Assembly: GCA_965662545.1 (NCBI GenBank)
Contig: CBFIHZ010000058.1
Coordinates: 1 to 17,809, forward strand
DNA from: CPC320 sp002684375
GTDB lineage: Bacteria > Pseudomonadota > Alphaproteobacteria > Rhodobacterales > Rhodobacteraceae
Direction of reading: 5' to 3'
DNA length: 17,809 bases
Every line of letters starts with the position of its first letter. Within the stretch, counting starts at the first letter, position 1. Below, in pieces: positions 7,201 to 16,200 of this stretch. A model generated the notes under the pieces. The model was given only the letters and a program-made list of their open reading frames with translations. It did no database searches and was not told where the DNA came from. A program made the translations under genes and the position numbers.

Positions 7201-10200
7201 ACTGGGCAGGCGACTAGAACTTGGGGTCCGGAGACGAAACAGGCCGGACATAAATATATTGGTGAATTTATTGATGGCATTTTAAACGGTCAAGGCACCT
7301 ACACATACGCCGATGGCAGTACCTACGTTGGGGCGTTTGAGGATGGCGTTCAGACAGGACAGGGTACGAAAATCTGGGGGCCTCAGACCCTACTGGCAGG
7401 CGATAAATACGTTGGCGCATTCTCAAATGGAAAGCAGAATGGCCAGGGAACCTATACATATGCTGATGGCAGCACCTACGTTGGAAGCTTCAAAGATAAC
7501 GTGAAGACGGGCCAAGGCACGAAAATTTGGGGGCCTGATACGACCTTAGCTGGACATAAATATGTTGGCGCGTTCAGTCAAAACGAGCCGAATGGGTCAG
7601 GCAATTACACCTATGCGGATGGCAGCATCTACACAGGTCAGTTCAAAAATGGCATAAAAACGGGCAAGGGCAGTTTAACCTGGGGACCTGATACCAGACT
7701 GGCCGGTCACAAATATGTAGGCGCATTCAAAGACAATAAACAAAACGGTAAAGGCACGTATACCTATGCGGATGGCAGCATCTACGTGGGTGATTTCAAA
7801 GATGGTTTGAAAAACGGGAAAGGTACTTTGACGCTTGTCGCCAGCGGAAATAAATATGTTGGCGACTTTAAGGATGATAAAAAGCATGGCCAAGGCACCT
7901 ATATCTCTGCGAATGGAGATGAATACGCCGGCTCATTTGCAGATGAGCTGTTTAATGGCCAAGGCACTTATAGCTATGCGAACGGAGACCAATATATTGG
8001 TGAGTTCAAGGATGGCAAAAGAAACGGGCAGGGGCAATTAATTGTTAAAGCCAATGGTAATAATTACACCGGTAATTGGTTGAATAATAAACAAAGTGGC
8101 CAAGGGACTTATATATTCTCCGACGGAAATCAATATGTTGGGACATTCAAAGACGGCAGCTTTAATGGAGCAGGTTCTTACACTTACGCAAACGGAAATT
8201 CATATGTTGGGGCTTTCAAAAACAACCTTTTAAACGGTCAGGGTACTTTCACCTATGCGGATGGAAGCACATATGTTGGGGCTTTTGAAAATAATGTAAA
8301 GCACGGTCAAGGTACCTTGACCTGGGGGGCTGAGACATATTTGGCTGGAGACGCCTATGTCGGAGACTTCCGCGATGATCGGTTCAACGGTCAGGGCACG
8401 TATACCTATGCGGATGGCAGCATATACGTCGGTGAATTCAAAGATAGCGCCAGACACGGCAGGGGCACTCTGTCTTGGGGCCCCAAAGCACGACTGGCCG
8501 GCCATAAATATGTTGGTGACTTCAGAGATGACAAACAAAATGGTCAGGGTCGCTATACCTATGCCGATGGCAGCACTTATACGGGTGCGTTCATAGATGA
8601 TGTGAAAAGTGGTAAAGGCACCAAAATCTGGGGTGCTAAAACAAGTCGCGCCGGACACAGATACGTCGGTATGTTTGAGAATAATAAGCCCAATGGCAAA
8701 GGCACTTACACCTATGCCGACGGAACTAAATACGTCGGTTTCTTCTCGGATGGTGTGAAAACGGGCAGGGGCGCCAAAACCTGGGGGCCTGATACCCAAT
8801 TAGCCGGTGATAAATATGTCGGAAATTTCAGAAATGACAGACAAAACGGTCAAGGAATCTACACATATGCTGATGGCAGCATGTATGCCGGGGAGTTTAA
8901 AGACGATGTAAAGACGGGCCAAGGCACCCAGACTTGGGGGACTGGTACTGAATTAGCCGGGTATAAATACGTTGGACGCTTCAGGGATGGCAAGCAAAAC
9001 GGTCAGGGCACCTTGCTTTATCCTGATGGCAGCACCTATGAGGGAAATTTCACAGATTCAGTACAGACTGGACAGGGCACCAAAACTTGGGGGGATGGTT
9101 CTGTTTTGGTCGGTCATAAATACGTCGGTGAGTTCAAAAACAACATGCTTAACGGTCAAGGCAGTTATACTTACGCCGATGGCAGCATTTATACTGGAAG
9201 TTTCACAGATAACGTGAAGGTTGGGCAAGGTCAAAAAACCTGGCTAAATGGCGACCAATATATCGGGGAATTCCAAGCAAACAAACAGGCTGGGCAAGGT
9301 ACGTTTACCTATGCCACCGGTGACCAATACGTCGGTCAGTTTGACAACGACCTTTTCAATGGTCAGGGCACCTATAACTATGTGGATGGCAGCACGTATG
9401 TCGGTAATTGGGTGGCGCATAAGCGGGATGGGGAAGGCACTTATACCTATGCAAATGGCAATAAATATGTTGGTGCGTTTAAGTCGGATCAACAGCATGG
9501 TCAAGGCAGCTATACCTACACCAACGGGGATGAATATGTCGGGGCGTTCGAGGGTGATGAAAAACACGGACAGGGGGTTTTTTCGTTTGCCAATGGTGAC
9601 AAATACCTGGGACAGTTTGAGGGAGATCTGTTCAACGGCCAAGGCAGCTATACCTACGCCAATGGCAATGAATATACCGGTGCATTCAAAAATGGTGAAA
9701 GGAACGGAAAAGGCATTTTAAACCAATTGGCTAGTGGTAATAAATACGTTGGCAACTGGCGAGACAACAAACAAAATGGCCAAGGCACCTATACCTACGC
9801 AGATGGTAGTAAATATACTGGCGATTTTAAAGACGACAAAAAACACGGCCAAGGCACTTATACCTATGTGGATGGCACCACGTATGTCGGAGACTTCAAA
9901 AATGGTGAAAGAAACGGTCGCGGCACCAAAACCTGGGGTCCTGACACGGCGTTGGCTGGAGATGTATATGTTGGGGACTTTAAAAACGGCCTCTTCTCGG
10001 GTCAGGGGACCTATCGTTATGCCAGCGGGGATAAGTATATCGGTGCCTTTGATAACGATAAACCTAACGGCCGTGGCACATATCATGACGCATCTGGAAA
10101 CGGTTATACAGGGGAGTTCAAAGACGGTATAAAGGCGGGGCGAGGCAGCTATAGTTATACTGACGGTAGTGCATACTTGGGCGCGGTTAGAGACGGTTTG

Positions 10201-13200
10201 AAGACTGGCCAGGGCACTATGACTTGGCCGGACGGCAGCCGGTATGTCGGGCGTTTTGAACAAGATATGTTCAACGGCCAAGGGACGTACACTTATGGCA
10301 ATGGTGATTTATACGTCGGGGAATTCTCAAATGGTGAGAAGACAATTGATGGGATCTACACGTACGCCAATGGCGATACGTACGTTGGTGAATTTGAGCG
10401 AGATTTGAAGGCCGGGAAAGGCACTTATACATACCTCAATGGCAGCCAATACGTTGGGGACTTTCAGAACAATCGCTTTGATGGTCAAGGCAGGCTGACT
10501 TGGGGTTTGGAGAGCGCGTTTGCGGGTGACGTTTACAGCGGAGCTTTTAGGGCTGGCAAACCCAACGGGCAGGGTCGCTATGTTTTTGCGAATGGGGACC
10601 GATATGCCGGCGCTTTGAAAGATGGTTTTTTTGAGGGTCAAGGCACCTTGTCTTCTGCGCAGGGCGAGACATATATCGGCGGCTTCAAAACGGGCGTTAG
10701 GCATGGGAAGGGCACCTTGAGCGGTGCGGACGGCAGCAAATACACTGGCGACTGGATAGAGGATCAACAGCATGGTCAAGGGCGCTATAGCTATGCCAAC
10801 GGGGATCAATACGCCGGTGCGTTTCAGCATGGGGTGCAGAAAGGCAAAGGCACTTTAACGCTGGTTTCGGCCTCGGAGAAGTATGTTGGGGACTTTGTCG
10901 GTGGGATGTTTCATGGCCAGGGTACCTATAGTTATGCCAACGGCAACCAATATGTTGGGGCGTTCAAAGACGGCAAGCGGAACGGTCAGGGGATTTTGAC
11001 GCTTGCGGGCAGCGACAGCACCTACGTCGGAACCTGGCGCGATAACAAGCAAAGCGGTCAGGGCACGTATACCTTTGCAGATGGCGGTCAATATGTCGGC
11101 AGTTTCGAGGATAACAAGCGAAACGGTCAGGGGACGTATACTTATGCCAACGGCAACAAATATGTCGGAGAGTTCAAGGACAATAAGCAGAGCGGTCAGG
11201 GCACCTATATCTATACCAATGGCGATAAATATATTGGTGAATTCACTGAAAATACGCAAAACGGTCAAGGCAGCTATCGCTATGTTAATGGCGACACATA
11301 CGTTGGTGCGTTCAGGGATAACCTGTTTGACGGTCAAGGCACGTATACCGAAGCCGATGGCAGCACATATACCGGAAACTTTGAGCAGGGTATAAGGACG
11401 GGCCAGGGTACGAAAACCTGGGGGGCTGACACGCCCTTGGCCGGTCGCACCTATGTCGGGGCGTTTGAGGATGGTAAACCAAACGGTCAAGGCACCTATA
11501 CCGAGCCGGATGGCACCACCTATGTCGGCGCGGTTGAAAATGGTGTTAAGGTTGGGATTGGTACGAAAACCTGGGGCCCCAAAACGCAGTTTTCTGGCGA
11601 CACCTATGTTGGCGGTTTCAAGAACAACCAACAAAGTGGTCAGGGCACATACACCCATGGTAACGGCGACACCTATGTTGGCGCGTTCAAAGAGGGCGTC
11701 AAATCGGGTCAAGGGGCCTATAGCTATGCCAATGGTGACAAATACGTTGGGGCGTTTGCGCAAGATGTGAAATCTGGTCAGGGGACCTATAGCTATACCA
11801 CCGGTGATAAATACGTCGGCGCGTTCAAGGATGACCTCAAGTCTGGCCAGGGCAGCTATAGCTATGCCAATGGCGATAAATATGTTGGGACCTTCCGTCA
11901 GGATGTCAAATCCGGGCAGGGCAATTTGACCTATGCGTCTGGTGATAAATATATCGGGTCTTTCGAAGGCGACGTAAAAAGTGGTCAAGGGACTTATGTC
12001 TACGCCAACGGTGATAAATATGTGGGTGCGTTTGAGAAGGGTGTGCAGTCTGGTCAAGGCAGCTATAGTTATGCCAATGGCAATAAATATGTTGGCGCGT
12101 TCGGGAACAACCTGTTCAATGGCCAGGGGGCGTTTACGTTTGTCAATGGCGACAAATACGTCGGCGCGTTCAAGGATGACCTCAAGTCTGGTCAGGGCAC
12201 CTATACCTCTGCCAATGGTGATAAATATGTTGGGGAATGGACAGATGGCATCACGACGGGTTCGGGCTCTGCAATCTATGCCAATGGCGACAAATATGTA
12301 GGAGAGTTCAAAGACGGTGGAAAATCGGGGAATGGTACCTACAGCTATGCCAATGGTGACCAATACGTGGGGGCCTTTAAAGATAACAAACCACACGGGC
12401 AAGGGGCGTACACCTGGTCGGATGGTCGCAAATACGTCGGGGCGTGGCAGGATGGTGCGCAAACCGGTGAGGGCAGCAAAACCTGGGGTTTAGAGACACA
12501 ATTTTCCGGTGACAAATACGTTGGGGCTTTTGTTGATGGCAAGCAGAGCGGTCAAGGCCGTTATACATACGCCAATGGCGACACCTATGTCGGTGATTTT
12601 GAGAATGACCTTTTCCACGGAGAGGGGCGCTTTACCTCGCGTGACGGGACTGAATATATTGGTGCGTTCAAAGATAATCTAAAGGCGGGTCAAGGCACCT
12701 ACAGCTTTGCCAATGGCGATGTCTATGTTGGAGACTTCAAGGAGAACCAGCAAAGTGGTCAAGGCACGTTCACCTATGCGGATGGTGCGAAATACGTTGG
12801 GGACTTTGAAAACGACCTTTTCCATGGCGAGGGAAGGTTGATCTCTGTCAATGGTGACATTTATGAGGGTGCCTTTGAGGCTGGTGTCAAGACCGGCAAG
12901 GGCCGCAAAACCTGGGGCCCTAAAACGAGGTTTTCTGGCGATACCTATGTTGGCGAATTCAAGGATGACCGTTTGAGCGGCGCGGGCAGCTATACCTATG
13001 CGAGCGGTGATACATACGTCGGTACCTTTCGTGATGACCTGCCAAATGGCGAGGGGACGTACAGCTTTGTCAGTGGCAACACATATTCGGGGGCGTTCAA
13101 AGATGGCGTCAAGTCGGGGCAAGGCAGCTATACCTATGCCAATGGTGACAAATATACGGGATCTTTCAAACGTGATCTGTTCAATGGTCAGGGCAGTTTG

Positions 13201-16200
13201 AGTTTTGTTGCCAGTGGCAACACTTACACCGGGGCGTTTGTCGACGACCTGTTAGAGGGGTATGGCACCTATATCTATGGCAATGGCAACAAATATGTTG
13301 GTCAGTTCAAAGAGGATTTGTTCAACGGTCAAGGGACCTATAGCTATGCCAATGGGAATAAATATGTTGGTGCGTTCAAGGATGACCTTTTCCACGGTCA
13401 GGGGGCCTTCACATCCTCTAGCGGTGACAAATATGTGGGTCAGTTCCAAGAGGACGTCAAGACCGGTGAGGGCACCTATACCTATGCTAATGGCAATAGA
13501 TATGTCGGAACATTTAAAGACGACCTCTTCAATGGGCAGGGGGCCTTAACGTATGCAAATGGTGACAAATATGTTGGCGCCTTCAAAGAAGATGTCAAAG
13601 CGGGGCAAGGTACGTTTATCTATGCCAACGGTAACAAATATAGCGGTGCTTTTGAGGCGGACGATAAAAATGGACGTGGCACCTACACATATGCCAACGG
13701 CGATAAATACGTGGGCACGTTCAAAGACGACGCAAAAAAAGGTCAAGGCATATTAACTTATGCGAACGGTGACAAATATGTCGGCGGCTTCAATCAGGGC
13801 GTTAAGTCCGGCGAAGGAGCGTTTACATTTGCCAATGGTGATAAATATGTTGGGCAGTTTCTGGAAAACCGCTTCAACGGACAGGGAACGTTCTCTTGGC
13901 CGGATGGGAGCAAATATGAAGGCGGATGGGCGGACGGCGTAAAGACCGGGCAGGGCAAAAAGACTTGGGGCCCTGCGACAATGTTTGCCGGGGACACATA
14001 TGTTGGCGATTTCCGTAATGACAAACCAAACGGCAAGGGCACGTATACCTACGCTGACGGACGCGAATATGCCGGGGATTTTACGGATGGTATAATAAAC
14101 GGGGTGGGCACATTTACTGAACTAGACGGCAGCACATACGCTGGGGATTGGCAGCTTGGGAAAAGGCACGGTCAAGGCACCCAAACTGATTCTACCGGAC
14201 AGACATATACCGGTGATTTCAAAAATGATGCTTTCAATGGGAAAGGTACTTTTGTCTTTGCTAATAGTGACACATACGTTGGTTCTTTTACCGATGGGGT
14301 GAAGTCTGGAGAAGGGACTTTGGAATACGCCAACGGCGACGAATATATTGGTCCGTTCATGGATGGTATGCGGTCTGGCACGGGGACCTTCACGTATAGC
14401 AACGGCGACCAATACGTCGGGGGGTTTAAACAGAACGAACAATATGGTGAGGGCATTTTGAGTTATGCCAACGGCGACAAATATGTTGGTTTTTTTCAGG
14501 CGGGCAAGCCAAACGGGCGGGGCCGCTTAGAACTTGCGGCCAGTGGCAATGTCTATGAAGGGACGTATAAGGACGGTTTGTTTGACGGAGAGGGCACCTA
14601 CACGTTTGCGAATGGCGACACCTATGTTGGCATGTTTGAAAATGACATGTTCAATGGCGAAGGCACTTTGGATCTGGTTTCCAGCGGCAACAAATATATT
14701 GGCCAGTATGAAGATGACCTTTTTCAGGGGCAGGGCACGTATATTTATGCCAATGGCGACAAATATGTTGGGTCGTATCATGAGGGTGCGCAGCACGGGC
14801 GGGGCACCAAAACATTCGCTAACGGGGATGTTTACGTTGGTGCGTTTAAGGACGACCGGTTTGAGGGGCAGGGCGTTTATACTTATGCCAATGGGGACAT
14901 ATATACCGGTGCGTTTGAAAAAGACGTCAAAACCGGGCAGGGCACGAAAACCTGGGGGCCAGGCAGCGAGCTTTCTGGCGATAAATATGTCGGTATGTTC
15001 AAAGGGGACGCGCCGAACGGACAGGGCACATACACCTATGCCGATGGCAGTATCTACGTTGGCGCCTTCAAAGATGGCAAGAAGGCTGGTCAAGGTGTAA
15101 AAACCTGGGGCCCCGATACGCAATTTGCCGGCGATAAATATGACGGGGCGTTCCAAGATAATAATCAAAATGGCCGTGGTCGGTATATATATGCGGATGG
15201 CCGCGTATATGTTGGCGAGTTTAAGGACAACAAACAAGACGGGCAGGGCATCCAAACCTGGGTCAATGGCAACAAATATGACGGGGCCTTCAAGGATAAC
15301 CTTCAGGACGGTCAAGGCACGCTGAGCTTTGCCAATGGCGATCTCTATGTTGGTGAGTTCAAAGACAACCTTTTCAATGGACAGGGCACTTACACCTATG
15401 CGGATGGCAGTACCTATGTCGGCGGTTGGAAAGATAACAAAGAGCACGGTCAGGGACGCATTACCTATGCCAATGGCGACACCTATGTCGGGGAGTTTGC
15501 AGAGGGCTTAAATAGTGGTCAGGGTGAATATAGCTATTCAGATGGCGGCAATTATGTTGGGAACTTTAAGGATGACCGGAAACATGGTCAGGGGACGTTA
15601 ACCTCTGCCAACGGGTCTGAATACGTCGGGTCTTTCAAAGAGGATCTGTTCAATGGCGAGGGCACCTATACCGGGCCTGACGGGAGTCAGTATGTCGGGG
15701 AGTGGCGGGATAACAAACAGCACGGCCAAGGCACCTATACCTATGCCAATGGCGATGTATATGTGGGTGATTGGGTCGATAACAAACAGGACGGCCAAGG
15801 CACTTATACCTATGCCAATGGCACCAATTATATTGGCGCTTGGAAAGAGGGCGTGAAAGACGGTCAAGGCACTTATAAGGGTCCGAACGGCAGCCAATAT
15901 ATTGGAAACTGGAAGAATAACAAACAGGACGGCCAAGGCACGCTGACCTTTGCCGATAGCGGCAATACATACATAGGGGCGTTCAAACAGGGGGTGAAGG
16001 ACGGCCAGGGCACCTATACCGGGCCCAATGGCAGCAAATATGTCGGGGCTTGGAAAGATAACAAGCAAGACGGTCAAGGAACGTATAGCTTTGGGAATGG
16101 CGACATATATGTCGGCGATTGGAGCGCGGGTGAACGGACCGGAGAAGGCACCCTGACATTCAGCAACCAAAGCAAATATGTCGGTGGTTTCCTGAAGGGT

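Noticed and set aside
9225..9260. A possible frameshift in the MORN gene where the 153-bp rhythm breaks.
   Set aside because: The frame continues with a normal short repeat (KTWLNGDQYIG); the rhythm changes because a 28-aa repeat is replaced by a 23-aa one.
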